From: Pseudoips prasinana
Taxonomy: Eukaryota; Arthropoda; Insecta; Lepidoptera; Nolidae
NCBI GenBank assembly: GCA_951640165.1
Contig: OX621234.1
Coordinates: forward strand, 4,593,001-4,657,000
Length of the DNA: 64,000 bases
Direction of reading: 5' to 3'
The position numbers and the translations under genes are program-made. The notes beneath the pieces were generated by a model, which saw nothing but the letters and a program-made list of their open reading frames with translations, had not been told where the DNA came from and ran no database searches. Shown here piece after piece: positions 18,195-27,879 of this stretch. Position 1 is the stretch's first letter. Each line of letters opens with the position of its first letter.

Positions 18195-18450
18195 AATATC
18201 CTGGGATATTATTCACACACGGTCATCTGATCCCAAAGTAAGCAGAGCTTGTACTATGGAAACCAGATAACTGATATACTACATATACTATTTTTCTTTT
18301 GTAAATACATACTTATATAGATAATTTACACCCAGACTCAGGACAAACAGACATGTTAATGCACACAAATATTAGTCCCGGGTGGGAATCGAACCCACGA
18401 CCACCGGCGTGAAAGGCAGCGTATCTACCAACATCGCAAACAGGCCCGTC
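18195..18450 (-). mobile_element. SINE-C full copy
   Basis: cctgggatattattcacaca through the body to ggtgggaatcgaacccacga and the head end acaggcccg. Confidence 0.8.
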
Positions 18451-18461
18451 ATCAAATCGTC

Positions 18462-18555
18462 ATATATCAGCTATCTGATTTCCATAGTACAAGCTTAGTT
18501 ACAAGTTTAGTTTGGGATCAGATGGCCGTGTGTGTATAATGTCCCAGGATATATA
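18462..18555 (+). mobile_element. SINE-C, 3' part
   Basis: tatcagctatctgatttcca, tagtttgggatcagatggcc and aatgtcccaggat. It lies opposite the minus copy just upstream, making an inverted pair. Confidence 0.7.
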
Positions 18556-19026
18556 GGAATGCCGATAAATTGACTTTTGTCCCTTCTTACAATTCTTACA
18601 AACTGCTTCGCCTGATCAACACTTTAATCTTCTTTGTGTGTATTTTATGAATTGATGTCCAACAGGTCATTACTTTTTGGACCGATTGAGCTCAGCGCGG
18701 GTCAACTTCTACGCCCCCCCCCCCCCCCTCCCCCGCCCCCTACGGCATCAGATGAGGTGGTGGTATTCTTTAACGGCAGCCAAACAGCAGGGAAAAGTAT
18801 TTCTTCAATATATTACCGAGAAAAGTTCAACGAACGTCACGCTTCGGTCAAATTATAGCTAAAACAATGTTACTAATTAGCATTAACTAATAAAATTAAT
18901 TAATTAAAAATGTTATACATCAGATACATAACACATCATAACTTGTATGTTACGAGCAGTCTATTTTATCCGGATTGTTAGTTATGTTAACATGGATTTT
19001 CCCCCAATTTAATATTACATAACACA
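18556..19026. other. Unclassified, with a C homopolymer
   Basis: Contains a C-rich run at 18714-18735 interrupted by single t/g, which keeps short Pro-rich frames open. No other feature seen. Confidence 0.5.
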
Positions 19027-19328
19027 TATAATCAAATGGTAGGAAAGTTAAAACTGTACATTGAATATTTTTTATAAAGGATACTTGGGGCGTGATCTAC
19101 AATCGATATCGAAGCCAAAAATATAGTTTTTAGAAGTTTTGTCTGTTTGTCTGTATGTATGTCCGGGCTAAACTCAAAAGGTACTGCATGGAATTTCTTC
19201 AAATTTTGCATGAATATTACTAAGAGGTCGGGTCAACATATAGGCTACATATTATCTCGCCACCTGCGGGGGAGAAGCTGTGATAATTTATAAAATTTAA
19301 CGCGTGTAAAACCGCGGGCCACAGCTAG
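19027..19328 (+). mobile_element. Helitron Hel-H
   Basis: catataatcaaatggtagga, cttggggcgtgatctacaat, gaggtcgggtcaacatatag and the end ccgcgggccacagCTAG before T. The 5' TCTATA is decayed. Confidence 0.75.
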
Positions 19329-19480
19329 TTTTTAATAATTCTAATTAATTCGCCACACACGCAAGGAACTACTGAAAACTGCTAATATTCCCCTTGAAAA
19401 GTATTAACTCTTGTATCCATGATCTGATCAACTCTTTGGTAATAAATTGTTTCATTGTTATAAGGATTCTAACGAGTATA

Positions 19481-19673
19481 CTAGCTGGGTCCCGCGGTTT
19501 AACCCGCGTTAAACTTAATAAATTATAGCCTATGTGTCAATTTAGGATATCAGCTAACTCCATACCAAATTTTATTAAAATCTCGCCAGCCGTTTAGACG
19601 TGAAGAAGTAACAAACATACACACTCACACAGTCACATACTCTCAAACTTACGCCTTTATAATATTAGTGTGA
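19481..19673 (-). mobile_element. Helitron Hel-I
   Basis: CTAG terminus with ctgggtcccgcggtttaac, then tcagctaactccatacc and gccgtttagacgtgaagaag, with an extra acactcacac repeat, and the 5' end ttataatattagtgtga. Confidence 0.8.
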
Positions 19674-19714
19674 TGTGATAATGAGAGTAAAAGAAGCATG
19701 AGCAAGAAAGAAGC

Positions 19715-19860
19715 ATATTTAAAAAAAAGGGTTCCTACCGAGTTTTCTGGCAGTGTTTCTCAGTAGCTGCCACGTTATGCAATACACGGTAGGGTAAAAA
19801 AAATATGACGATTCCAAATAAATGTAAAATTTTTACGGAATAAATAAATTTTGACTTTTT
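19715..19860 (+). mobile_element. LINE 3' UTR (same family as 60199)
   Basis: gggttcctaccgagttttct, ggcagtgtttctcagtagct, gccacgttatgc, and the end acggaataaataaattttga match the reverse complement of 60205-60345. Confidence 0.7.
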
Positions 19861-19950
19861 TTTCATGAGGTTTGCCAGGATCGTTACAAATAGAAATCTG
19901 TTGTCTCTGCCTACCCCTCTTGAAATAAGCGTTAGTCTTTGTATTTATAT
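19861..19950 (+). mobile_element. LINE-P 3' end, decayed
   Basis: aaatagaaatctgttgtctc and tgcctacccctcttg correspond to the KWKSVVSAYPSG codons and 3' end of LINE-P at 34738 and 29198-29457, with stops. Confidence 0.6.
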
Positions 19951-20189
19951 TATGATTAATATTACCCTACCTCTTTTATGTATCACATTTGAATTTCGAA
20001 ACATATTCTAGTGTAAAAATGTTCTTACTTCAATAGTTTAACGGACAGGAAAAAAATCTGTAACGAAACAAAAGTACGTGATCAAACAGGTGTTTTTATT
20101 ACACTAATAAAACGTGTTACATCGGTAGCATTTTCTCTTCTTCTATAACAAACACACAAACAAATCTGAGTCAGCAGAGTTTTGAACGG

Positions 20190-20530
20190 ATTTCTATAAG
20201 TTATGTAGTTGTTCTCGATACGGTTGGTATAATTACGGTCGTAGCACAGTATAAAAATATACCAGTACGGAAACTGCCTACAAACGATCGAAACGGCACA
20301 CTCACACAAACATGCGCATCGATAAGCCCCCTAAGCGGTTGTGTCGGTGCTGTTAGTAGTGAGTGCCGCGTCAAAACCTGTGGTCGCGTATAAGTATATC
20401 TCCGCAATCTCTTTCAAAATCCACGTGCGTATTGCGTAGTATACGGCTGTTTGAACTCGGCTTGATCCAAACGGGAGCTTTCGTATTTTAACCTTCTTGC
20501 TGATTTATAAAACAAATATGTTTTAATACA
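20190..20530 (+). repeat. Repeat-O, left part
   Basis: aaactgcctacaaacgatcg, cacactcacacaaacatgcg, gtgagtgccgcgtcaaaacc, aaaatccacgtgcg and gggagctttcgtattttaac occur again at 28725-28765 + 29596-29705, 30262-30410 and, inverted, at 39662-39790. The right part resumes at 21505. Class unknown. Confidence 0.6.
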
Positions 20531-20549
20531 AATAGGTATCTAGAAGATT

Positions 20550-21255
20550 TGTATCTGGGTCGGATCGGCCGAGAATCGACAACACACTGTCACCATTGAC
20601 TCTGCCCAGCATACACTGGAAGAGTGCCCGGCCTGGGATGCCGAGAGACGAGTCCTGGTCGCAGAGATCAGACGGGATCTTTCGCCGTCGGCAGTCGTTT
20701 ATGCGATGCTGGCTGGCGACTCCACCTAATGGGACGCCGTGGTCTCCTTCTGTGAGGCAGTCATGCTCCAGAAGGAGGCCGCCGAGCGGGATCGGGAGCG
20801 AGCCAATCCCGCTTGCAGACGGAGGAGGCGTCGCGCGTCGGGGCGGCGGCGGCAGACGGTAGCCCAACTCTCCTCGGGGCTGCGGTGGCAGTATGAGAAG
20901 TGTCCTCTACTGCCACCACGTGAAAGCAGCTCCGGGAAGACAGCGATCTGTTTGTGGCGCAGTCGCTGTGCCGGACTGGCAGGAGTCGGCAATAGGGGAA
21001 TGCAATCCATAGCCGGGTACGTGTCCCGACCATCTGGGACATGGCGCAAAAGGGGAGCACCGGAGCAGCATACCCGTGTTTCCGGGGCTCCCCAAGAGAA
21101 GTCCACGGCAGGTTAGGTTTAGTCGATGCCGAGGGTATGTCGAGTCCGACACACCCACCCGCAGACATTTTTGGCATGCCAGGAATTCCTCCTGCATTAT
21201 CAAAAAAAAGTTATCTAGAACATTTAAAGTTACAACCCTACAGCTGCAATAAAGC
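20550..21255 (+). pseudogene. R1-clade LINE ORF2 C-terminus and 3' UTR
   Basis: The frame from about 20601 reads DSAQHTLEECPAWDAERRVL, VAEIRRDLSPSAVVYAMLAG, DST, a TAA stop (20727-20729), then WDAVVSFCEAVMLQKEAAER and an Arg-rich tail. This is the end of R1/TRAS-like proteins, in which a CCHC knuckle precedes QHTLE.CP. The first half of that knuckle (tgtcaccattg, C-H-H-C) is still visible at about 20588 but is joined out of frame after a small deletion. The 3' UTR (20930-21175) matches 30405-30658. Dead copy; no RT core. Confidence 0.75.
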
Positions 21256-21259
21256 GTAG

Positions 21260-22018
21260 GTATGATGATATCTAGCTGGTATAACTTAGATGATGACATT
21301 TTATATTTTCTTATTATTTTTCTTATATATTGTTGAATTATTAGAATTTTAGCTGGCGATATTCGTAAGTTATTATATAGAATTTTAATCTTTTTATTTT
21401 ACTACTTCTTGACTGCTCGACATGTTTCTTTTGATTGTACTAATTTTCCACAACCATGTATTATCCAAAATGTAATGAATAATAAATGATTTAATTTGAT
21501 TTTAGGTAATTATTTCATCAACTAGGCTTAGTTACTTTACTGTTCATATTTATACTGCGGTCGTGGTTTGGATTCCAAACTTGAGAGCTATCTTTCAGGT
21601 TGATTCGAAGAAGGGCCCAAAAAAGAATTTTTATCGCATTAATGTCATTAAATTCAACACTAATCCCCATAAGCTCTAGTGATATTTGTGCCTTTTTAGC
21701 TATGTATGTTATGTGAATCGAAGAGTTTATCGTAGAATTTGATGTCTTGATCTAGGATCAAGACATCAAAGAATAAAAAAAAGGATAATAATGAGTCTGG
21801 TTTGGAGTCTCCCGGTTTTCCCCGAAAATGGATCAGTGTTAGTAGCTGGAATAGCTGGCGAATAAATGTGGGTAAGACGAAAGTTATGATATTTGATAGG
21901 GTTCAATAGATGACAATATGCGACATTGTGATTGGAGGAGTCAGTGTCGAACAGGTCTAAGAGTCTGTATATTTAGAACATTGTTTACGAGATATGAAAA
22001 AGATATTCTTTATTTTTT
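21260..22018. other. Mostly unclassified; Repeat-O tail and a hairpin
   Basis: The Repeat-O right part lies at 21505-21600 (taattatttcatcaactagg, tatttatactgcgg). A perfect 15-bp hairpin with loop TAG lies at 21738-21770 (tttgatgtcttgatc arm). The rest shows no repeats or frames that I recognise. Confidence 0.5.
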
Positions 22019-22021
22019 TAT

Positions 22022-22228
22022 AAAGACAACGCCCGCACTAGGGAATCTAATGCCTGTGTCGCGGGGTACTTTACAAACATATAATAGACGGACACAAATC
22101 ACCCCCAGACTCAGAACAATTATTTATGGGGTAATTATGGGTACACACAAATAGTTGTCCGGCGCGGGACTCGAAGCCGCTACACGAACCAGCGAGGCGA
22201 CTGTCTTAGCCGCTGCGCAACAGGTTCA
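22022..22228 (-). mobile_element. SINE-A full copy
   Basis: aagacaacgcccgcactagg start, ctttacaaacatataataga, then the reversed B box gcgggactcgaagccgc and head gtcttagccgctgcgc. Confidence 0.8.
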
Positions 22229-22264
22229 GTCAAAAAGTAAATGAATTAAGTACGCTAATTGCGA

Positions 22265-22480
22265 TAGTAAATTAATATCACCCGCCTTATTGAAAAACGC
22301 TACTTAAATTTAAGCCAGCCACTTAACCGTGGGCTACCAACATCTTAATTTAACAACCCGATTTAACTTTGACACGCGCTTAAGCAGTGGTTAAGTAATG
22401 TCAAAATTTAAACCGCGTCGGCCCCTGGGTTAAACGTATTTTAAGTGAATAAAGATGGCGGATTTATTTGCATCAGCTGA
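22265..22480. repeat. Possible diverged MITE
   Basis: cttaaatttaagccagccac and the internal inverted words ttaaccgtgg / ccactgcttaag suggest a decayed TIR element. Boundaries and class cannot be fixed. Confidence 0.25.
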
Positions 22481-22594
22481 CGTTTTGTTTAACGTTTGTT
22501 TGTTAATTGGGTTATATGGAAGTTTTCATGGGGAATTGTGCTGACAACCAAGTTACAGACTCTGCCTAGTTCGGTTACAGATGCCTAATATATT

Positions 22595-22730
22595 TGTACG
22601 TTATAAATCTTTTGGGTCAAAGAATCAGCATTGCCATACAGCGTAGCAATGCGGCCAGCCTTCTGGGCACGTTACCTCCCGACGATGCGGAGGAATTCTA
22701 CGACGCCCTAAAATTTAGTTATAATAGTTA
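22595..22730 (+). pseudogene. Unidentified protein C-terminus fragment
   Basis: One frame reads LLGQRISIAIQRSNAASLLG, TLPPDDAEEFYDALKFSYNS and stop (22728-22730). The composition is protein-like and the stop is followed at once by LINE-type (tttat)n sequence. I cannot name the family; a retrotransposon C-terminus or a host exon are both possible. Confidence 0.35.
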
Positions 22731-22737
22731 GATAAGT

Positions 22738-23035
22738 ATTATTTTTATTTATTTATTTATTTATTCAGGAAACATACATAGTAAAGGCAATAGTATAATA
22801 GTAATAAGAAACACACATACCTATAGTCGTTAACAAACAATACAATATAAGACCAAATTACAATAAGACTAAAAAGTTCCATTAATTAGTTACGAATATA
22901 AGAACTAAGACACAAAAGGCGAATACCTACTTAATACAATATAAACAGAAGAAATATAAAGCAATGTCTACACAAATACAAAAAACAGAAATAAAAGGCT
23001 AGCCGTTGTTATAGAGGAAATCTCTGATGCATCGG
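22738..23035 (-). mobile_element. LINE 3' end with (aaat)n tail
   Basis: (ttta)n run at 22741-22766 then caggaaacatacatagtaaa and A-rich sequence. Reverse-oriented LINE 3' UTR by form; no coding remnant recognised. Confidence 0.45.
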
Positions 23036-23374
23036 TATTTAACCAAATTATATTATAGTTAATTTAGCTGGTATTTTTTCTGTTTCTTATAAGTTACGTT
23101 AATTATTTAAAATGTATTTCTTTATCTAAGACATAGAATAAATGAATTATGACGAAATAAAAAAAATATATTTTGCTAAACATAAATATTTGGTAAACTA
23201 GAATTAAGTTTTTGGAAGTAAATTATTATTATTATTGATTGATTGATGACGTTACTAAGCTGAGAAATCTTAAAGTAGGGATTTTAAATAAAGAAATAGT
23301 TGAGCGTGGGTCAAGTGGTTGAGCGTAGTTTACCTGAGCCAAGATTAAGCGGCGGATCACGGCATTATTTTAAA

Positions 23375-23806
23375 CTAGCTGTGCCCCGCGGTTTTACCTG
23401 CACTAAACTTAATAAATTATAGTGTATGTGTTATTGAAGTTATACTTCTCTTGGCGCGATGGAGAAAAATGATGAGAGTGAATTTTTACGATGCGCGCGC
23501 ACACCGACACCAAAAAATTTAACAGCATGAAGTTAGTTCTAGGTGGTATGAGAGTGAATTTTTACGATGCGCGCGCATCGTAAAAATAACAGCATGACGT
23601 TAGTTCTAGGTGGTATGAAAATTGATAACTATGTTCAAGTTGTATATTAAGAAGTATAACTTCTAACGCGTGTACATAAGTACACACAAGTTTTTTTGGA
23701 TATATAAACTATATTACTACAAAGTTTCATCAAAATCCGTCCGGTAGTTTTTATGTGAAGAAGTAACAAACATACACACTCACAAACTTTTGCCTTTATA
23801 ATATTA
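23375..23806 (-). mobile_element. Helitron Hel-I, split by MITE-T
   Basis: CTAG terminus with ctgtgccccgcggttttacc at the left, then a 260-bp interruption, then tatataaactatattactac, aaagtttcatcaaaatccgt and tgcctttataatatta. It abuts the next Hel-I at 23807. Confidence 0.7.
23434..23693. mobile_element. MITE-T with CG-rich palindrome
   Basis: Ends gaagttatacttct and agaagtataacttc are inverted. Inside, gagtgaatttttacgatgcg and gttagttctaggtggtatg occur twice, and 23558-23587 is a perfect 30-bp palindrome with no loop (centre gcgcgcgc). The copy at 37680-37905 lacks the inverted right end but shares the body and ends in the same acataagtacacacaag. Confidence 0.65.
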
Positions 23807-23986
23807 CTGGCTGGACCCCGCGGTTTAACCCGCATTAAACCTTATAAATGCCTATGTGATACTCCAGGGTGTCAGCTAACTCCATACCAAATGTTATTAA
23901 AATCGTTCCAGCCGTTTAGACGTAAAGAAGTAACAAACATAGACGCTCACACACTCACAAACTTTCGCCTTTATAATATTAGTGTG
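23807..23986 (-). mobile_element. Helitron Hel-I, tandem copy
   Basis: ctggctggaccccgcggttt start, gtgtcagctaactccatacc, cagccgtttagacg and ttataatattagtgtga end. It directly follows another Hel-I in the same orientation. Confidence 0.8.
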
Positions 23987-24146
23987 ATAAGAACGCCCGA
24001 GTATATACTCAGCGTTAAAAAAATAGGGTCAATTTTACTTTCTTTAACCCAGATACTACGATTATAAGGATGTTGCCACTCATTGGTCGGATGCCCTTTA
24101 TGACGGGCAGTAGTACCAAGCTGGTTTATTTACTCATCATTTTTAG

Positions 24147-24731
24147 AGTTCCGTAGCCAAATGGCAAAAAACGGAACCCTTATAAATTCGTCATGTCTGT
24201 CTGTCTGTCTGTCCGTATGTCACATCCACTTTTTTCCGAAACTATAAGAGCTGTGCTGTTGAAACTTGGTAAGTAGATTTGTTCTGTGAACCGCATTAAG
24301 ATTTTCACAAAAATAGAAACAGAATAATAATTTTGGAGGTGCCCCATACATAGAAATAAAACTCAAAAAAAATTTTTTCGTCGTACTCATGTATGTATGG
24401 ATAGGTCTTCAAAAATGATATTGAGGTGCCTGATATATTTTTTTTCTAAACTGAATAGTTTGCGCGAGAGACACTTCCAAAGTGGTAAAATGAGTATACC
24501 CGCCCCTGTAACTTCTAAAATAAGAGAATAATAAAACTAAAAAAAATATATGATGAATATTATGTAAATGTAAACTAACAACGGAAATTGGTTTGAACGA
24601 GATCTAGTAAGTAGTTTTTTTTATACGTCATAAATCGTAAACCGCAATTTACCTTTCATTTTATCAACTGAAATACTTGCTGCTGCGGAACCCTTCATCG
24701 GCGAGTCCGACTCGCACTTAGCCGGTTTTTA
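24147..24731 (-). repeat. Repeat-S full copy
   Basis: From agagttccgtagccaaatgg to cgactcgcacttagccgg. It preserves the uninterrupted middle (ggataggtcttcaaaaatga once), which identifies the foldback at 2383 as private to that copy. Confidence 0.8.
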
Positions 24732-24949
24732 TAACTGTGCAGAGCAAAAAAGTAAATTACAACGATGACTATGATACGGCAAAATTGGTGAAGTTAAATC
24801 CGTTATTTTTTGTATGGCAGATATTTTTTGCCGGATATTACATATGTATCCTACAAAAAACGTCTTATACCAGTTACCACAACATTATTATTTAATATAT
24901 CGTAATCCCTAGCCGACAGAAGACGTGAGAACGGGCCGCGACCACCAAC

Positions 24950-25175
24950 GCCATAACCTTTAGTTTCCGCAGCTTGGCTTGGTTGGTAAATGCTTGCGTT
25001 TCACGCCACAGGTCGTGGGTTCGATTCTCACCCAGGACAGTTATTTGCATGAGCATGTCTGTTTGTCCTGAGTCTGCTTGCAATTATCTATATAGGTAAG
25101 TATGTATTGACATTAGTGGTACAACCTCTACTTAGTTTTGCATCAGATGGCCGTGAGTGAATATAGTCTCAAGAT
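24950..25175 (+). mobile_element. SINE-C
   Basis: Head ggcttggttggtaaatgctt, the B box gggttcgattctcaccc, catgagcatgtctgtttgtc, and the end ttttgcatcagatggccgtg. Confidence 0.8.
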
Positions 25176-25368
25176 TTATTTATTTTTTATTTACTTATTT
25201 ACCACCATATAATTAACATGACAGGTTTACACCCAATGCGTTAATTATTTATAACACGACTAATCTAAAACATATCATATTATTAAAAAAGAAGATTAAT
25301 AAATTTTTCATTATTACCTTGAAGATACAATAAATTTATACATTATAATTAAGTGTTATTATAAAATT

Positions 25369-25438
25369 ATTAAATAACATATTTATGTTATTTAATCATT
25401 TTGACATAATTGTAAGGATTTCCTTACAATTATGTCAA
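25369..25438. repeat. Two adjacent perfect hairpins, TT loops
   Basis: 25369-25396: 13-bp exact arms around TT. 25401-25438: 18-bp exact arms (ttgacataattgtaagga) around TT. Four bases separate them. No host repeat recognised. Confidence 0.8.
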
Positions 25439-25564
25439 GTAATCAAGAGTCACTCTCATAAATTCCGCCAGTGTACAAGTAAAGATGTCAAGTCTTTGGG
25501 ACACTTCATTAAGTATCTTTAATGAGGTACTATATTAGATAGTAGAAATTATTAATATTACTTA

Positions 25565-25881
25565 CTAGCTGTGCCCCGCAGTTTTACCCCCGTTAAACTT
25601 TATAAATTATTACAGCTCCTCCCCCGTAGGTGATCATATGTAGCCTATATGTTGACCCGACCTCTTCGTAATATTCATGCAAAATTTGAAGCAAATCCAT
25701 GCAGTACTTTTTGAGTTTAACCCGGACATACATAGGTACAGACAAACAGATAAATAGACAAAAATTCTAAAAACTGTATTTTTGGCTTCGATTTCGACTG
25801 TAGATCACGCCCCAAGTATGCTTTTAAAAAAATATTCAATGTACAGTTTTGACTTTCCTACGCTTTTATTATATGTATAGA
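25565..25881 (-). mobile_element. Helitron Hel-H
   Basis: CTAG end with ctgtgccccgcagttttacc, the middle atgttgacccgacctcttcg, cgattttattatatgtataga-like 5' end (here gcttttattatatg). Confidence 0.8.
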
Positions 25882-25885
25882 TTAT

Positions 25886-26165
25886 ACATAAAGCGCATGG
25901 GAAGCGTGACGAGATGATGACGAGAGTTTCACGCTTTTTGTTCACACAAAAATTACACATACCTGTGTAGGTATGTGTACTTTCATACACGGTATGAAGT
26001 ACATGGGAAACGTGACATGATGATGACGTGAATTTCACGCTTTTTGTTCACTTCAAAAGTACACATATACGAGTAAACACTCGATACATATAGCTCATGG
26101 GAACCGTTTGGTGACGAAGACACGAGTTCCATGACCTTTGTTCAATCAAAAAATGCTCAACGCGC
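25886..26165 (+). repeat. Three diverged direct repeats
   Basis: Units begin catgggaagcgtgacgagat (25888), catgggaaacgtgacatgat (26002) and catgggaaccgtttggtgac (26097). Each continues with a tcacgctttttgttca-like block and then acacat/ctcaac. Spacers include the palindrome acacatacc..ggtatgtgt. It lies directly beside the 5' end of Hel-H and is not seen elsewhere in the window. Confidence 0.7.
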
Positions 26166-26264
26166 CCAGAGTAGTTTTCACATAACACTTAAACACATAA
26201 ATGTCAGCCTAATCACTGTGGCATAAGGTCCAAAAAACAATACAAACAAAACAAAAAAATATAT

Positions 26265-26824
26265 GCCTGGGGCTTTACCGGCTAAGTCGCCGAACATCGA
26301 TTTCTTAAATGGCGTTCAAATAAATAAAAGATAAAAGTTACTCAATCAATCGTTAAATCGACTTCAACGTTGACGACACAATGTCATGCACATGTCATGT
26401 GCTCATGGAAGCCATTAAAAATATTAAATCGCTTAACGTATTCAAAAAGAGGCTAGCAAATCATATTAAGACAAAAATACCAATTTCCAAATATCTAGCA
26501 TAATACTATCTTGCTTCCTTTATATAAATTGTACTGTTATTATATAAATTGTACGTGTTGGTTTGTTATTTAGTTCATATTAATTTGTGTAGTATGTATT
26601 TGATAATTTTGATAGTTATTGTTAACTTTGTATATATATATTACTCGATGACGACGGATATGTTAATATTATTTGTTATTTAAGTGACGTATGTATGTCG
26701 TAATGGGAATAAATGTCTTTAGACCTAAGCCAATTTAACCATTGATTAAGTCATTTTTAACCTTTATTTATTTGAACGGCATTTAAGAAATCGATGTTCG
26801 GCGACTTAGCCGGTAGAGCCCCCG
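26265..26824. mobile_element. MITE-Q with long TIRs, carrying a LINE
   Basis: Left TIR tttaccggctaagtcgccga, then acatcgatttcttaaatggc; right end gccatttaag-like and tcggcgacttagccggtaga, about 90 bp each. Short copies without the insert lie at 48735-48978 and (right half) 27880-28050. No transposase. Superfamily unclear. Confidence 0.75.
26414..26726 (+). mobile_element. LINE 3' end inside MITE-Q
   Basis: Starts with codons AIKNIKSLNVFKKRLANHIK then TKIPISKYLA and stop, the usual end of a jockey/CR1-like LINE ORF2, followed by a 240-bp 3' UTR ending gggaataaatgtcttt. The flanking duplication AAGCC (26409-26413, 26727-26731) and the empty MITE-Q copy at 48735 support the insertion. The same family is at 52640-52860 (minus). 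Confidence 0.75.
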
Positions 26825-26916
26825 GTTATGGTTTAAAAATGCAAACCTTTGATGAATTCCAAAATAATATAAACTACGTGAGTTGTGAGTGTGACCCGTT
26901 CTATTTTACGATATAA

Positions 26917-27114
26917 TATTAAATCCTCACATCAGTTTTGATTATTATCAAAACTGATGTGAGGATTTTATTTTTTGATTGACAATGATAAAAGAAACAC
27001 TTTTCTGTTGCTTACCAACTTAGAGTTAGCACACGTTGTGTTATTACACAACGTGTGCTAACTCTAAGTTGGTAAGCAACAGAAAAGTGTTTCTTTTATC
27101 ATTGTCAATCAAAA
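26917..27114. repeat. TATT-delimited pair of perfect hairpins
   Basis: TATT, arm A (26921-26942), TATT, exact inverse of A (26947-26968), TATT, arm B (26973-27041, 69 bp), TATT, exact inverse of B (27046-27114). All four arms are free of mismatches. No protein, tRNA-like or element terminus recognised in A or B and no other copy in the window. Confidence 0.9.
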
Positions 27115-27332
27115 TACAAAAGCTGTTTTTATAAAAGGGCTATCTAGTGAAAGTATTAATGATTATATACTCTTTGTTATAACGATAACGGCCGTCTAGT
27201 CTTGTTGTCTATGTTTATAAATTAGGCACAGGTTATTTAATAAGGTCACCCCATAGCACACATCAAGGTTGTCTGTCGATATTTTTGCTTATTTTATTAC
27301 ACAGGTATGTTATACAACAACTGATTGACTGC

Positions 27333-27705
27333 CTCGCTGGTCTAGCGGTAGCGTGTTCACCCGCAGAAAAGGAGGTCCTGGGTTCAAATCCCGGCTCGGG
27401 CCAAAAGTGATTTTGGGACTTTTCTGAAAAAGAAAACATTCTCAGCATCAGCCCGAAGTCTGGGATTTGGCGGTATTATACCCCCGTGCCTCGGAGAGCA
27501 CGTAAAACCGTCGGTCCTGTACCTGACCTCTTTCCGGTCGTGTCGCTAGGCGTCCCATCGGATCATGAGAGTGATGGAATGGAAAGTGCTCCTGTGTTTG
27601 CGCGCACACTTAAGCACTATAATATGTCCCGCGCAGATGGCTAATCTCTACTGAGACCGGCCGCCGTGGCCGAAATTCGGCTACGAGGTCATTATTATTA
27701 TTATT
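27333..27705 (+). mobile_element. SINE-L full copy
   Basis: The tRNA-like head (gcctcgctggtctagcggta; tgggttcaaatcccgg) is followed by caaaagtgattttgggact, cccccgtgcctcggagagc, accgtcggtcctgtacctga, ctctttccggtcgtgtcgct, catgagagtgatggaatgg and the GC-rich ccggccgccgtggccgaaat, ending in (tta)n. The best full-length copy in the window. The head is the nearest thing to a tRNA here but lacks a paired acceptor stem. Confidence 0.85.
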
Positions 27706-27735
27706 ATACAACAAATTTGTTGACGTGTCCTTTTA

Positions 27736-27737
<2 letters not shown>

Positions 27738-27769
<32 letters not shown>
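27738..27769. repeat. (AT)n microsatellite
   Basis: About 15 perfect AT dinucleotides. Confidence 0.95.
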
Positions 27770-27770
<1 letters not shown>

Positions 27771-27879
27771 ATGACTTTGCCGCCCTTTCATTAAAAATAA
27801 AAATAAATAAAAATCTTTTATTTCAGTATTTTTTTTCCATATTGTAATTTCAATTGAATAATAATACTAATAGTAATGA

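Noticed and set aside
20596..21299. Several long frames on both strands near 20.6-21.3 kb
   Set aside because: Only the frame with QHTLEECPAW and SFCEAVMLQKEA matches a known family (R1 clade); the others are shadows of GC-rich LINE sequence.
27336..27405. Possible tRNA gene (gcctcgctggtctagcggta with a good B box)
   Set aside because: The outer bases do not pair into an acceptor stem and the SINE-L body follows directly; the same head occurs in many copies.
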